A DNA stretch of 64,000 bases from Flavobacteriales bacterium. Its GTDB lineage: Bacteria > Bacteroidota > Bacteroidia > Flavobacteriales_F > PHOS-HE28. The notes below the pieces were generated by a model, which made no database searches, had not been told where the DNA came from, and saw nothing but the letters and a program-made list of their open reading frames with translations. Numbering within the stretch: the stretch's first letter is position 1; each line of letters opens with the position of its first letter. Positions 33,023 to 42,241 of the stretch are shown here, one piece after another. Location of the stretch: the NCBI GenBank assembly GCA_020635675.1, contig JACJZJ010000001.1, positions 496,001 to 560,000 on the forward strand, read 5' to 3'. A program made the position numbers and the translations under genes.

Positions 33023-35479
33023 TCATTCCACGACGAAGCGGAGGATGGAGCTGCCCGTATCGTACGGGAGTAGGAGCAGATAACTGCCCGCTGCCAGACC
33101 CGAGATGTCCACTTCGCATATTCCGTTGTGTGGCGCGACCGCTCGCTTGAGGACCGGGCGTCCGAGCGGATCGTACACCTCGACACCCGCACATGTTGGA
33201 GAGATACCGGAAATGAAAAGCCGCTCTTGTGCGGGGACCGGCCAGGCATGTGGGCGGTTGTAGGATTGGGCGGGCAGGGCGGTGATCAAGGCGGCCTCAT
33301 CACAAATGGTGAACCCGCCGGCGTTCGTCCCGCCACCGTTCCACACACGGAGATAGTAGTCCGTGTTCAGGGTCAGGCCGGACAGTTCCACGGGGGCGTT
33401 CACGTCCATGAAGCAGTCGATGTAGGTCGGTGTTCCACACGCAGCATAGATGGCCATGTTCAGTCCGTTCGCGCCGGTGGACATAAGGTCGATCGTGTGG
33501 TCCGGGTCCGGCCCGGAATTGAACAGGTACCAGACATCGATGATGTTGGCGTACGGGTCACAGGGCGGGTTGGGCAGCGCGCTTCCATAGGCGCATACGT
33601 TGGTGCCCGCGGTGGGTATGCAATTTCCGATGGACTGGGGAAGGATCACCTCGGCCGTTGCACATGCATCGTTCTCGGGGATGTCCGCGCAGGGTGCCGC
33701 ACAGGACATGGAAAGGGTGAACGTCCCCGTGTTCGCGTTGTAGCCGTGGACCAGAACGTGGTGATCGACACCGCTCGCGGCGAAGAACGTCAGGATGCTG
33801 GTGTTCCCCGTGCATCCGGGGCCGTCGTCGTTGCCGGCCTCGCAGACGAGCGCGTTGCACGGGCCCGAGAACACACTGATCTTCGAATCGTAAGCGGCCT
33901 GCCCGCAGGTGGACAGCGTAACGTCCTGACCGGTCCCCGTGAAGACGTACCAGAGACCGGGTGCGGTGATGTTGGCCGCGCCGCATGTGGGTCCAGGAGC
34001 AACGATACCCTCACCGGTATCGCCGGTCACCTGGTCGCCACAGTTGATGGGCTGGGCATTGCCACAGAGCGCGTTCGCGGCGGCAGGGTCGGTGCTGGTC
34101 GAGAACGGTATCGGTCCGACGACCGGACTGACCTCACCGCCGCCACAGTCCTCCAGCACGTAAACGTCGTGATCGGCCCCGGGTGTCAGCCCCGTCAACT
34201 GGACCGGCGGCCCGTCAACGCCGGTGGTGCCCGTGATGATCGTGCCCGAACCGGGCGTGAAGCCCGAGGGTCCGAATTCCACCTGGAAGGTCGTTCCGGT
34301 GTTGGCCGAGTTCCAATAGAGCATGGCGAACGTATCGGCCGCGGCCACCTGCACGTCGAGCGGAATGATGCAACTATTGCACGTGAGGGTCAGCGTGAAA
34401 TCACCCGTTCCACCATTGTACCCCTGGACCAACACATAATACGCTGTGTTGGCATGGGTCACCACGGTCAGTTCGGATGTGAGGTCGCAACCGGCGTGAT
34501 CATCGTTCCCTCCTTCACAGACCAATGCGCCACAACTGCCGCTGTAGACATTGATCTTGGTGTCAAAGTCGGCATCGTTGCAGGTGCTGAGCGTTGCCCC
34601 ACCCTCGAACCCGTCGAAGGTGAACCACACGCCAGGTGCACTGATGTTCGTCCCGCAATCCGCGACATTGTCGGTCATCGCATCCACCGTGCTTCCCGCG
34701 ATGCTCTGCCCGCAAAGGATGGGTATGGCGCCACCGCAGTCCTCGTTCGGCACGAAAGGGTTCCCGCTGGTGGTCACCGGCCATGGACCGATATCGGGCG
34801 AGACATCGCCATTGCCGCAATCCAGCTGCAGGTGGACGTCGTAATGCGTACCTGTGGTGAGGCCGGTGAACGTGACCGGTGGCCCATCGACCCCGACCAC
34901 TCCGGTGGCCAGGTCGCCCGTGCCTGGTGTGAACCCCTGGGGCCCGAGTTCGACCAGGAACGTCGCACCGGGCACCAGCACCGGCCAGTCCACCGTGACG
35001 GTGCTGTCCGTCACGGACATGCTGGGTGGCACGGGTGCCGGGCAGGTATGCTCGATCAGCTCCCAATCGAATCCCTGCCCGCTCCAGCGGTCATCCCACT
35101 CGATGTAGTAGGTGATCCCCGGGGTGACCGGGATGTTCGCCAGCAGCGAGTTGCCGGGCGGGTATCCGTTGGGGCACCCATCATCGTCCTGGTCGATGAA
35201 GACCAAATTGGTGCACGAACCGGAGTGGATGTTCAGTCTCGTATCGGTCGAACCATCGATGCACGAGTGGACCGTGATGTAACCCGATGTCGGGGGATCG
35301 TAGGCGTACCAGTCAGCGTTGTTCGCGTCCGGCTGCGTGGCCCCGGCACCGGTATACGGACCGTCGGCCGTATAAGTGCCGGGCCCGATGAGCGGTGCGG
35401 TCGTGCACTGATCGGATTGGGCGGTCGCATGGATCGAAAGCAGGGCTCCCGTGATCAGGGCAAGGTGTTGGCGTATCAT
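33023..35479 (-). CDS. Large secreted Cys-rich modular protein with T9SS sorting domain
   Basis: 818 residues. Signal peptide 1-20 (ending ATAQ). Four jelly-roll modules share CxxA.PI, a W(Y/F)(T/V)F strand, LSTC, (F/Y)D(T/S)KI.V(Y/F)SG.C and G(N)DD..GC; two fibronectin-type modules with VEFGPSGFTPGSG / VELGPQGFTPGTG and VDGPPV lie between them. The C-terminal sorting domain (about 735-818) has PVPAQERLFISG and AAGSYLLLLPYD. Even Cys content within modules suggests disulfides. Likely surface adhesin or structural protein; no catalytic residues. A long open frame on the opposite strand (33128-35668) is a composition shadow. Confidence 0.82.
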   Translation of the reverse strand: MIRQHLALITGALLSIHATAQSDQCTTAPLIGPGTYTADGPYTGAGATQPDANNADWYAYDPPTSGYITVHSCIDGSTDTRLNIHSGSCTNLVFIDQDDDGCPNGYPPGNSLLANIPVTPGITYYIEWDDRWSGQGFDWELIEHTCPAPVPPSMSVTDSTVTVDWPVLVPGATFLVELGPQGFTPGTGDLATGVVGVDGPPVTFTGLTTGTHYDVHLQLDCGNGDVSPDIGPWPVTTSGNPFVPNEDCGGAIPILCGQSIAGSTVDAMTDNVADCGTNISAPGVWFTFDGFEGGATLSTCNDADFDTKINVYSGSCGALVCEGGNDDHAGCDLTSELTVVTHANTAYYVLVQGYNGGTGDFTLTLTCNSCIIPLDVQVAAADTFAMLYWNSANTGTTFQVEFGPSGFTPGSGTIITGTTGVDGPPVQLTGLTPGADHDVYVLEDCGGGEVSPVVGPIPFSTSTDPAAANALCGNAQPINCGDQVTGDTGEGIVAPGPTCGAANITAPGLWYVFTGTGQDVTLSTCGQAAYDSKISVFSGPCNALVCEAGNDDGPGCTGNTSILTFFAASGVDHHVLVHGYNANTGTFTLSMSCAAPCADIPENDACATAEVILPQSIGNCIPTAGTNVCAYGSALPNPPCDPYANIIDVWYLFNSGPDPDHTIDLMSTGANGLNMAIYAACGTPTYIDCFMDVNAPVELSGLTLNTDYYLRVWNGGGTNAGGFTICDEAALITALPAQSYNRPHAWPVPAQERLFISGISPTCAGVEVYDPLGRPVLKRAVAPHNGICEVDISGLAAGSYLLLLPYDTGSSILRFVVE

Positions 35480-35501
35480 GATCGAGCGGATGGTGCGGCG
35501 G

Positions 35502-35509
35502 GCAAGTTA
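35502..35509 (-). promoter_or_regulatory. Possible -7 box of the Cys-rich T9SS gene
   Basis: Minus-strand TAACTTGC, 22 bases before ATG 35479, nested in the inverted repeat GCGGG-N7-CCCGC. Confidence 0.35.
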
Positions 35510-35527
35510 CCCGCAAGAACGGACGAT

Positions 35528-36334
35528 CTATTGATCGCCACCACGTTTTCGCCGTTGCCGACGCACACGCGTGCGGTCAGGGTCCTCGTGGAAGAAGTAC
35601 CGGAGGTCCACGGTAAGGTAGCTTCCACTGATGCCACGTTGGATCGCGTAGGGGACCAGTTCCCGTGAATAATAGGTGAGTTGGGATATCGCCATGTCAC
35701 CGAATGCGCGATGGTACGTGGCGCCGAGGTAGATGATGCCGGACTTGTCGGTCCGGTACTCCACGCCCATATTGCCGACCGCGCCGGCCTGCACCCAGCC
35801 GTTCCGGTACCAGAACGCCCTGCCGAGCTCCACCGCACGCACGGCGTCGCTCGGGTACATATCGACCGAGGCCCCGAGCGCTGCGTTCATGAAGGTGCGC
35901 TCACCAAGTCGGATGTAAACGAGCAGGTTCACCGGTATCTCATAGCCGATGTACCGGATGCGATCCTTGGCCTGGAACCCGGAGGTATCGTTGACGAGTT
36001 CCCATTCATAGTTGCGTCTGATCTGCGAAATGCCGGTCTCCAGGGAGAGGGTACGTGTGATCCCGGTGCGCACGAGCATGCCGAAAGCGAACCCACCTGT
36101 CAGTGCCACCCTTCCATTCAATGTCCCTTCCCCGAATTCGACCTCCGGGTCGAAGAACGAGATGGGCACGACGGGCTTGAATTGCACGCCGAAGGTGGTG
36201 ACCCCCGATTGCGCTTGCAGGGCAGGTGGAAGGTGAAGGAGCAGGACCAGTATCAGCGCGCACCGTCCGCGGTCACCAGCAATTGCTGTCCCACGCGGAG
36301 TATGGTCCTTCGATCGATGCCGTTCAGGGCGCAA
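35528..36334 (-). CDS. Outer-membrane beta-barrel protein (small porin/PorT-like type)
   Basis: Up to 268 residues. After a signal-like segment (ALILVLLLHLPPALQAQ) the chain alternates in beta-barrel style (GVQFKPVVPISFF, FAFGMLVRTGITRTLSLETGI, IGYEIPVNLLVYIRLG, SYLTVDLRYFFHED) and ends in a basic tail. The start is uncertain: ATG 36334 lies 81 bases inside the upstream peptidase gene, which would give an unusually long Arg-rich n-region; a non-ATG start near 36253, at the upstream stop, is the alternative. Function unknown. Confidence 0.72.
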   Translation of the reverse strand: MRPERHRSKDHTPRGTAIAGDRGRCALILVLLLHLPPALQAQSGVTTFGVQFKPVVPISFFDPEVEFGEGTLNGRVALTGGFAFGMLVRTGITRTLSLETGISQIRRNYEWELVNDTSGFQAKDRIRYIGYEIPVNLLVYIRLGERTFMNAALGASVDMYPSDAVRAVELGRAFWYRNGWVQAGAVGNMGVEYRTDKSGIIYLGATYHRAFGDMAISQLTYYSRELVPYAIQRGISGSYLTVDLRYFFHEDPDRTRVRRQRRKRGGDQ

Positions 36335-37392
36335 AGTGCCTGGATGGTGGTGCCGTAGCTCTCGGCAATGCCGTAAAGATGGTCACCTTTCCGCACGGTG
36401 TGAAAACGTGTTCCGCGCGGATAGGCGGCATAGGTCGTGCGGACCTTCCTGAGCACGAGCGTGTCCGAGAGGAGTTCGCCATCGCTCAGATCGATCAGCC
36501 GGGCAGGGTCGATAGGTACGCCACGATAGCGGACCTCGAAGTGCAGATGGCTTCCTGTGCTATGACCGGAGCTCCCGCCCAATCCTACCACGGTGCCCGC
36601 ATCCACTACATCACCCGCCTTCACTTTGAACCGGTGAAGGTGCGCGTAGAAGGTTTCCAGCCCGTTGAAGTGGCGCACGACGACAAGACGGCCGAAGCCG
36701 CCGAAGACACCGGCGAAGCGGACCACGCCGGGAAAGGCGCTGTGTACGGGGTCCCAGACCTCCAGGTCGAGGTCCACACCGTTATGGGCACGTCCATCGC
36801 GCCAGCCGAAACGGGATGTCAGCACGCCGGTGATGGGCATGGCGAAACCGCAGTTCGAACCCTCGTCGACCAGCCGTACCATCAGTGTGGTGTCCGCACC
36901 CCTGGCCTGCTTGCCATAGGCGTTCGGGTCGGTCGTGATCCACCCGCCATAGTCCGGGTCGTCCTCGTGTGCCGGGTCGTAGCGCCAGGCCACCGAGCGC
37001 GAGGCGTCCACTTCTTCCTGTGAGGGCATGTGGGAGGCGTACAGGTTGATCTCGTTCACCAATGCATAGGGGATGGTATCGAGATCGAAGAGGGAGTCGA
37101 TCAGCAAGGCCATCGCCTCCCGGTCAAGGGTGCGTATCCGCTTGAACAGGCGCAGATCACGGATGAGGTCCAGGGGCCTTTCCGGCAGTGCGCAGAGCGA
37201 ATCCAGAAGGTCTTCAAGATCGTCGTCCGTGAAGGCCCCATCGTCCGGGATCAGGGTGCCATCGCCATAGATGACCAACGCGGTGAGCGTGTCGGCGTGG
37301 GGAGGGTCCCCCGGTAGGGCATGCACCAGGGTCAGCCATGAAATGGCGCAAAGGACCATCAGGCCCCTGAGCGGTTTCCAGGCGTTGACCAT
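36253..37392 (-). CDS. M23 family metallopeptidase with C-terminal LysM domain
   Basis: 379 residues. Signal peptide 1-26; a helical N-terminal region (30-180) with no assigned fold; LytM/M23 core about 190-300 with zinc ligands in RFGWRDGRAHNGVDLD (His and Asp) and HSTGSHLHFEVRYRG (HxH); LysM about 333-376 (HTVRKGDHLYGIAESYGTTIQALCALNGI). A periplasmic or secreted endopeptidase that cuts peptidoglycan cross-bridges, held to glycan by LysM. It probably shares a transcript with the barrel protein downstream. Confidence 0.92.
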   Translation of the reverse strand: MVNAWKPLRGLMVLCAISWLTLVHALPGDPPHADTLTALVIYGDGTLIPDDGAFTDDDLEDLLDSLCALPERPLDLIRDLRLFKRIRTLDREAMALLIDSLFDLDTIPYALVNEINLYASHMPSQEEVDASRSVAWRYDPAHEDDPDYGGWITTDPNAYGKQARGADTTLMVRLVDEGSNCGFAMPITGVLTSRFGWRDGRAHNGVDLDLEVWDPVHSAFPGVVRFAGVFGGFGRLVVVRHFNGLETFYAHLHRFKVKAGDVVDAGTVVGLGGSSGHSTGSHLHFEVRYRGVPIDPARLIDLSDGELLSDTLVLRKVRTTYAAYPRGTRFHTVRKGDHLYGIAESYGTTIQALCALNGIDRRTILRVGQQLLVTADGAR

Positions 37393-37461
37393 CCTGTTCC
37401 TTGCAGGCGAGCGGTCGCTCGCAGGTACTTCTACGCGAAGAAGGGGCGTGAAGATACCCGA

Positions 37462-37791
37462 TCACCCCAGCAGGGCGCCGACAAGCGCAAGAACGAGCGC
37501 CAGAACTACCAGGCCTACAACGGTCCAACGCAGCAACGGATCGGCCATGAACGGGGAGCGGTGTCGGCCCAGGACCAGATAGTTCAAGCGGATCGCCGTT
37601 TCCCGATGACGCTGTTTTACGGCGATCAAATGAGGGGCTTCTTCGCTCTCGTCCAATTCGCAGGCGATCGCCGCGCGGTCCAATTCCTCATGGAACTCGC
37701 TGGCGATCCCACGGTCGTTGAACCGGAAAACGATCCAGTTCGCATCGGAGGGATGGTCATCGTAATTCGTGATGCGGAACAGCGACGTCAT
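37462..37791 (-). CDS. Small membrane protein with DUF2007-like N-terminal part
   Basis: 109 residues. The soluble part (MTSLFRITNYDDHPSDANWI onward; HEELDRAAIACELDE) resembles DUF2007 'putative signal-transducing' proteins, and the C-terminus is one transmembrane helix (about 86-108). ATG 37791 is preferred because the upstream extension to 37920 runs into the nitroreductase gene and is low in order. Lies 28 bases downstream of the nitroreductase gene and probably co-transcribed with it. Function unknown. Confidence 0.7.
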   Translation of the reverse strand: MTSLFRITNYDDHPSDANWIVFRFNDRGIASEFHEELDRAAIACELDESEEAPHLIAVKQRHRETAIRLNYLVLGRHRSPFMADPLLRWTVVGLVVLALVLALVGALLG

Positions 37792-37819
37792 GGCGACAGG
37801 TCCTTCGTGCCCGGTGGGC

Positions 37820-38407
37820 TCATCGATCGATCCATTCGACCACGTCAGGGAGCGGTTTCCGGTAACCCTTCGGCCAATCGATCCTCGGATATCCGATGAA
37901 GAACAATCCGAGGCACGCATCCTTCGGTCCCAACCCGAGCATGTCGCGCATGCCCTCTCCGGTCATGGCGTTGCCTGTGGCCCAGAACCCGCCCAATCCA
38001 TGCGCGGTGCAGGTGAGGTGCAGGTTCTGCACGGCACATGCCACCGCGAACTGCTCGTCGCGCAGGCTCACCTTCTCGTTCGGGTCACGGACCATGCCCA
38101 GTGCGATCACGACATTGGCCAGTAGGGGGCGTTCCGTCATGTTGTCGAACTTCCGCTGCATGAACCGCTCCGGTGGAGTGTTCCGACGGTACTCGGTGCC
38201 CAGGAATTCGGACAGCCGTTGGCGTGCCGCGCCCACGAACACCTTGAACCGCCATGGCTGGGTCATGCCGTGCGTGGGTGCCCAGACCGCGTTCCCGAGC
38301 AATTGCTCGACCAGGTCGCGCTGTACTGGTCTGTCGGACATGTCCTTCGGATAGATCGTACGCCGATCGCGGATCACCGCTGTCAGATCACTTACACTGT
38401 GCCTCAT
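37820..38407 (-). CDS. Nitroreductase family protein
   Basis: 195 residues. FMN-binding signatures: VIRDRRTIYP (12-21), NAVWAPTHGMTQPWRF (about 41-56), AVACAVQNLHLTCTAHGLGGFWATG (about 122-146) and FFIGYPR. Such homodimeric flavoenzymes reduce nitro groups, quinones or other small electrophiles with NAD(P)H. ATG 38407 begins the conserved helix 1; the frame is open to 38563 but that part overlaps the promoter of the divergent T9SS gene. Confidence 0.92.
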   Translation of the reverse strand: MRHSVSDLTAVIRDRRTIYPKDMSDRPVQRDLVEQLLGNAVWAPTHGMTQPWRFKVFVGAARQRLSEFLGTEYRRNTPPERFMQRKFDNMTERPLLANVVIALGMVRDPNEKVSLRDEQFAVACAVQNLHLTCTAHGLGGFWATGNAMTGEGMRDMLGLGPKDACLGLFFIGYPRIDWPKGYRKPLPDVVEWIDR

Positions 38408-38481
38408 GGTCCATATCGATGGTGCAAAGAACCGGAACACCGTCGGAAGGTCGGGCAGCGAATGGTACCTGACCGCCGTCA

Positions 38482-38489
38482 TACATTGC
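38482..38489 (+). promoter_or_regulatory. Possible -7 box of the 38509 T9SS gene
   Basis: TACATTGC ends 19 bases before ATG 38509. Confidence 0.3.
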
Positions 38490-38508
38490 GCACCCATAGA
38501 TCCGAACC

Positions 38509-39537
38509 ATGCATATGCGTCCGACCCTGCTCGCCGGTTTTCTGTTGACAGCCTTGGGGGCATCCGCCCAACCGGTCATGCTCTCCGACCCGCTGAACGT
38601 GCCGGGGGTCGGCATGACGTTTCCCTTTTCCAAGGCTCCCTGGATGGTGGTCCCGGCGGGTGGTGCCGATGTCACCCATGACTTTTCCGCGCTCACATCC
38701 ACCGGAACGGGCACATGGGAGTGGCTACCCCCATCCGCCTATTCCAACCCGGGGGCATTTCCCAATGCGACCATGGCACTGACCAACGGAGGTGACACGA
38801 CCTTCTACCAGGTGACAAGCGCGGGAATGGAGCGGCAGGGTGAGAAGCAATCGCTTTTGATCTATTCCGTAGAGGTACCACTGAGCGACCCCGCCCTGGA
38901 ATTGCAGTTGCCCCTCGCCTATGGAGGCACCTGGTCGGACGACATCGCCGGTTCGTTCACGGTGGACGCGAACACCACGGGTGATCGGATCGGGTCCATC
39001 CAGGGCGTGGCCGATATGTACGGCTACATTGTCATGCCCGAAGGCCTGGGGTATTTCCCGGTTCTGCGCGTCACCACGGACCTCCAGGAGACCAATACGG
39101 TGCATACTTCGCTAGGTGATGTGGTGGCCTTCCATCGCCGCAAGCAGAGCGCCTACTATGCGACCTTCCTGAAACATCCCGTACTCCGGATCTATTCCGA
39201 CACCTTGACATCGATCCTCGGTACGCAATTCAGTGCCGGCGTGGAGTGGCTGGATGGTCCGGCCCTTGGTGTGGATGATGTCGCTGCCGGATCGGCGGAT
39301 CCGACCGTGTTCCCCGTTCCTGCTATGGACCGACTGGACCTGTCCGTCGGGCCGGTCCCACGCTCACGCGAACTTCGGGTGATCGATGCCACCGGTCGCG
39401 TATTGCTACATAAGGACCTGTCTGCCGGCACATCGCGCGAGACGTTATGGGTCGGTGAGCTGGTACCCGGTGTCTACCAGGTCGTGGTCCTTGACCCGGC
39501 CGGTGCCAGGTCGGTCACGACCTTCGTGAAACAGTAG
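38509..39537 (+). CDS. Secreted protein with T9SS sorting domain
   Basis: 342 residues. Signal peptide about 1-20 (LLAGFLLTALGASAQ). The body (25-250) is beta-rich with FPFSKAPWMVV, YSVEVPLSDPALELQLPLAYGGTW and RRKQSAYYATFLKHPVLRIYS and belongs to no domain I can name. The C-terminal 80 residues (FPVPAMDRLDLSVG, VLLHKDL, PGVYQVVVLD) form a type A sorting domain. ATG 38509 and 38515 are both possible. Transcribed alone, divergent from the nitroreductase gene. Confidence 0.8.
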   Translation: MHMRPTLLAGFLLTALGASAQPVMLSDPLNVPGVGMTFPFSKAPWMVVPAGGADVTHDFSALTSTGTGTWEWLPPSAYSNPGAFPNATMALTNGGDTTFYQVTSAGMERQGEKQSLLIYSVEVPLSDPALELQLPLAYGGTWSDDIAGSFTVDANTTGDRIGSIQGVADMYGYIVMPEGLGYFPVLRVTTDLQETNTVHTSLGDVVAFHRRKQSAYYATFLKHPVLRIYSDTLTSILGTQFSAGVEWLDGPALGVDDVAAGSADPTVFPVPAMDRLDLSVGPVPRSRELRVIDATGRVLLHKDLSAGTSRETLWVGELVPGVYQVVVLDPAGARSVTTFVKQ

Positions 39538-39596
39538 GACCTCGGCCCCTTTGGACCCCGATCCGCTGCGGTCATCGGGCGGGTCCGGGTCGGCGG

Positions 39597-39604
39597 TAAT
39601 TTTG
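39597..39604 (+). promoter_or_regulatory. -7 box of the VWA/MoxR/CPBP operon
   Basis: TAATTTTG, an exact TAnnTTTG, ends 4 bases before GTG 39609, placing the transcription start on the start codon. Confidence 0.6.
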
Positions 39605-39608
39605 GAGC

Positions 39609-40703
39609 GTGACGGGTTTCCGATTCACGCGCTATGTCCCTCCCCGGGACGACAGATCGCCGTTCGAGCGGCTGCTGCCCCTGTTCCTGGAACTGCTGAC
39701 CCATACCAGTGGTGATGTGGAAGAGGCATTGGATTGGATGCGTGAATTGGACAAGGACCACGACCTGTTCAGCGCTGGATACACATTGGATGACTTCGTG
39801 GATGATCTTCGAAAGCACGGGATCGTAGGCGACCCGCCCCGGGACGGCGAGCCGCTCAGGCCCACGGGCAAGGCGGAGAAGCTCATACGTGAGCGCGCCC
39901 TCGAGCAGGTCTTCGGTAAGCTCGAACGCCGCGACATCGGCAGCCATGATCAACGCCGGACCGGTCCGGGTGACGAGCCAACGAGCGGACGAAGGAACTT
40001 CCGGTTCGGTGACCGCATCGATCAGGTCGCCATGAGCGACAGCATCCGCAATGCGCAGAGGCGCGGCCTGGATAGGCTCCGGTTGCGGGAGGACGACCTG
40101 GAAGTGATCGAGACCGAACATCAGGGTGCCTGTGCCACCGTATTGATGATCGATATCAGCCACAGCATGGTCCTCTACGGCGAGGACCGCATCACCCCCG
40201 CGAAGAAGGTGGCGATGGCTTTGGCAGAGCTGATCCGCCGACGCTATCCCAAGGATACCCTGGATATCGTCGTTTTCGGGAACGATGCCTGGCAGGTATC
40301 GCTCAAGGACCTGCCGTATCTGCGCGTAGGACCTTATCATACCAATACCGTCGCGGGCCTGGAACTGGCCATGGACATCCTGCGCCGCCGGAAGCTCGGG
40401 GATCGTCGGATCATCATGATCACCGATGGCAAGCCAAGTTGCATCGTTCGCAATGGGGAGTACTACATGAACAGTTTCGGCCTGGACGATCTGATCGTGT
40501 CCCGCACGCTCGATGCGGCTGTGCGTGCGAGGAAGTCCGGTATCCCGATCACCACCTTCATGATCGCCAGGGACGCCTATCTCCAGGATTTCATCGAACG
40601 ATTCACCGAAGCGAACCAGGGACGGGCCTTCTACACCGGCCTGCGGGGACTGGCCGACATGGTATTCCGCGACCACGCGGCCAACCGGGGGAGGTCCTCA
40701 TGA
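39609..40703 (+). CDS. VWA domain-containing protein (chelatase/MoxR-partner type)
   Basis: 364 residues. The first half is helical and basic; a VWA domain (about 175-350) has an intact MIDAS: MIDISHSM (DxSxS), a Thr further on and ITDGKPS (Asp). VWA proteins of this sort work as metal-dependent adaptors of AAA+ ATPases, here surely the MoxR-type protein encoded 44 bases downstream, as with Mg-chelatase D and I. No signal peptide, so cytoplasmic. GTG start chosen: it fits the box at 39597 and no ATG lies earlier than the conserved FRFTRYVPP. Confidence 0.87.
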   Translation: MTGFRFTRYVPPRDDRSPFERLLPLFLELLTHTSGDVEEALDWMRELDKDHDLFSAGYTLDDFVDDLRKHGIVGDPPRDGEPLRPTGKAEKLIRERALEQVFGKLERRDIGSHDQRRTGPGDEPTSGRRNFRFGDRIDQVAMSDSIRNAQRRGLDRLRLREDDLEVIETEHQGACATVLMIDISHSMVLYGEDRITPAKKVAMALAELIRRRYPKDTLDIVVFGNDAWQVSLKDLPYLRVGPYHTNTVAGLELAMDILRRRKLGDRRIIMITDGKPSCIVRNGEYYMNSFGLDDLIVSRTLDAAVRARKSGIPITTFMIARDAYLQDFIERFTEANQGRAFYTGLRGLADMVFRDHAANRGRSS

Positions 40704-40747
40704 TCACTGCACATCAAGAACGTTGGACCCGATAGCTGGAAGTCGAC

Positions 40748-42241
40748 ATGCCTACAAGACCAAGGACCCTCGGTGAGCTGAAGCGCACCGGATACCGATC
40801 GCGATCCATCAAGGATGAAATGCGAACGAACCTGATCGCACGCATGCGGGCGGGTGGGCCGCTGTTCGAGGGCATCCATGGATATGAGGATACCGTCATT
40901 CCCGCACTGGAGCGCGCGGTGCTGGCCGGTCACAGCATCAATCTGCTCGGACTCCGGGGCCAGGCGAAGACGCGCATGGCCCGGTCGTTGGTCGGGTTGC
41001 TCGACGAATTCGTTCCCGTCGTGCAGGGCAGCGAGATCAACGATGATCCCTTCCTGCCGGTCTCCGGACAGGCGCGTGAACTCGTGGCCGCCATGGGCGA
41101 GGATACGCCGATCGAGTGGCTGCATCGTGATCAGCGTTACACGGAGAAGCTCGCCACGCCGGATGTCACGGTCGCCGATCTGATCGGGGACAGTGATCCG
41201 ATCAAGGCTGCCAACCTCGGACTCGATTATAGTGATGAGCGTGTGATCCACTTTGGCCTGGTCCCGCGGAGCCACAGGGGCATCTTCGTCATCAATGAAC
41301 TGCCCGATCTGCAACCCCGCATTCAGGTGGCGCTGTTCAACATCCTGCAGGAAGGTGATGTGCAGGTGCGTGGGTTCAAGTTGAGGTTGCCGCTCGACAT
41401 CCAGTTCATCTTCACGGCCAATCCGGAGGATTATACCAATCGCGGTGCGATCATCACGCCATTGAAGGACCGCATCCAAAGCCAGATCCTGACGCACTAC
41501 CCTGGGTCGCTCGACCTGGGCCGGCGGATCACCGAACAGGAGGCCAGGTCCCCTGAAGGCCAGCCCGACCGGGTGGTTGTCCCGGACCTGCTCGTTGAGC
41601 TCATCGAGCGGATAGCCATCGAGGCACGGAGCAGCGAATATGTGGACCAGAAGAGCGGTGTGAGCGCACGGCTGACGATCAGTGCCTTGGAAAGCCTCCG
41701 CAGTGCCGTGGAGCGTAGGGCCATCCGCTCCGGAGCGGACAGGAGCGTCGCGCGTGTCGCCGATCTGCAGGCCGTGCTGCCGGCGATCGTGGGCAAGGTC
41801 GAACTGGTTTATGAAGGCGAGCAGGAGGGCCCCGAGAAGGTCGCGCATCACCTGTTGGCGCTCGCCGTCCGGAACGCGTTCTCGGCGTACTATCCCGATC
41901 CCGGAAAGCTCCGGAAGCGGAAAGCGGTGGAGGATCCCTATGCGGACGTCATATCCTTTTTTGATGGGGGCTCCCTTGATCTGCCGGATGCGGCTACCGA
42001 CCGGGAGCATGCGGAGGCACTCTCGCGCATCCCCGGATTGTTCGACCTCGTGAACAAGGAGCAGCCGCGATCGTCGCCCATCGATCGGGTCGTGCAGGCG
42101 GAGTTCGTACTGCACGGCCTGGCGGAACACAGTCGGATCGGGCGCTCCGCGCTCGCGGGGGCGATGCGTTTCACCGACCTGTTCCGGACGATGTTCGCCG
42201 ACGGGCCGGACGATGCCGATGAAGGGGAGGCCGACGAATGA
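40748..42241 (+). CDS. MoxR/Mg-chelatase-I-type AAA+ ATPase
   Basis: 497 residues. P-loop GLRGQAKT (68-75, Lys74); the Walker B strand reads GIFVINELPDLQ, so the usual Asp is Asn183 followed by Glu184; sensor 1 is FTANPEDYTNRG; TPLKDRIQSQ carries the arginine finger region; helical C-terminal part to 497. It forms a hexameric motor with the VWA protein encoded upstream. Whether it inserts a metal or remodels proteins is not known; there is no porphyrin or cobalamin gene nearby. Overlaps the CPBP gene by 4 bases (ATGA). Confidence 0.87.
   Translation: MPTRPRTLGELKRTGYRSRSIKDEMRTNLIARMRAGGPLFEGIHGYEDTVIPALERAVLAGHSINLLGLRGQAKTRMARSLVGLLDEFVPVVQGSEINDDPFLPVSGQARELVAAMGEDTPIEWLHRDQRYTEKLATPDVTVADLIGDSDPIKAANLGLDYSDERVIHFGLVPRSHRGIFVINELPDLQPRIQVALFNILQEGDVQVRGFKLRLPLDIQFIFTANPEDYTNRGAIITPLKDRIQSQILTHYPGSLDLGRRITEQEARSPEGQPDRVVVPDLLVELIERIAIEARSSEYVDQKSGVSARLTISALESLRSAVERRAIRSGADRSVARVADLQAVLPAIVGKVELVYEGEQEGPEKVAHHLLALAVRNAFSAYYPDPGKLRKRKAVEDPYADVISFFDGGSLDLPDAATDREHAEALSRIPGLFDLVNKEQPRSSPIDRVVQAEFVLHGLAEHSRIGRSALAGAMRFTDLFRTMFADGPDDADEGEADE

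Noticed and set aside
33128..35668. Open frame of 846 codons on the + strand
   Set aside because: It lies opposite the Cys-rich T9SS gene, is Gly/Arg/Val-rich without any domain motif, and arises from third-position GC bias of the true minus-strand gene.
36840..36870. tRNA-like GTTCGAACCC segment
   Set aside because: It is inside the M23 peptidase coding sequence and no cloverleaf arms flank it.
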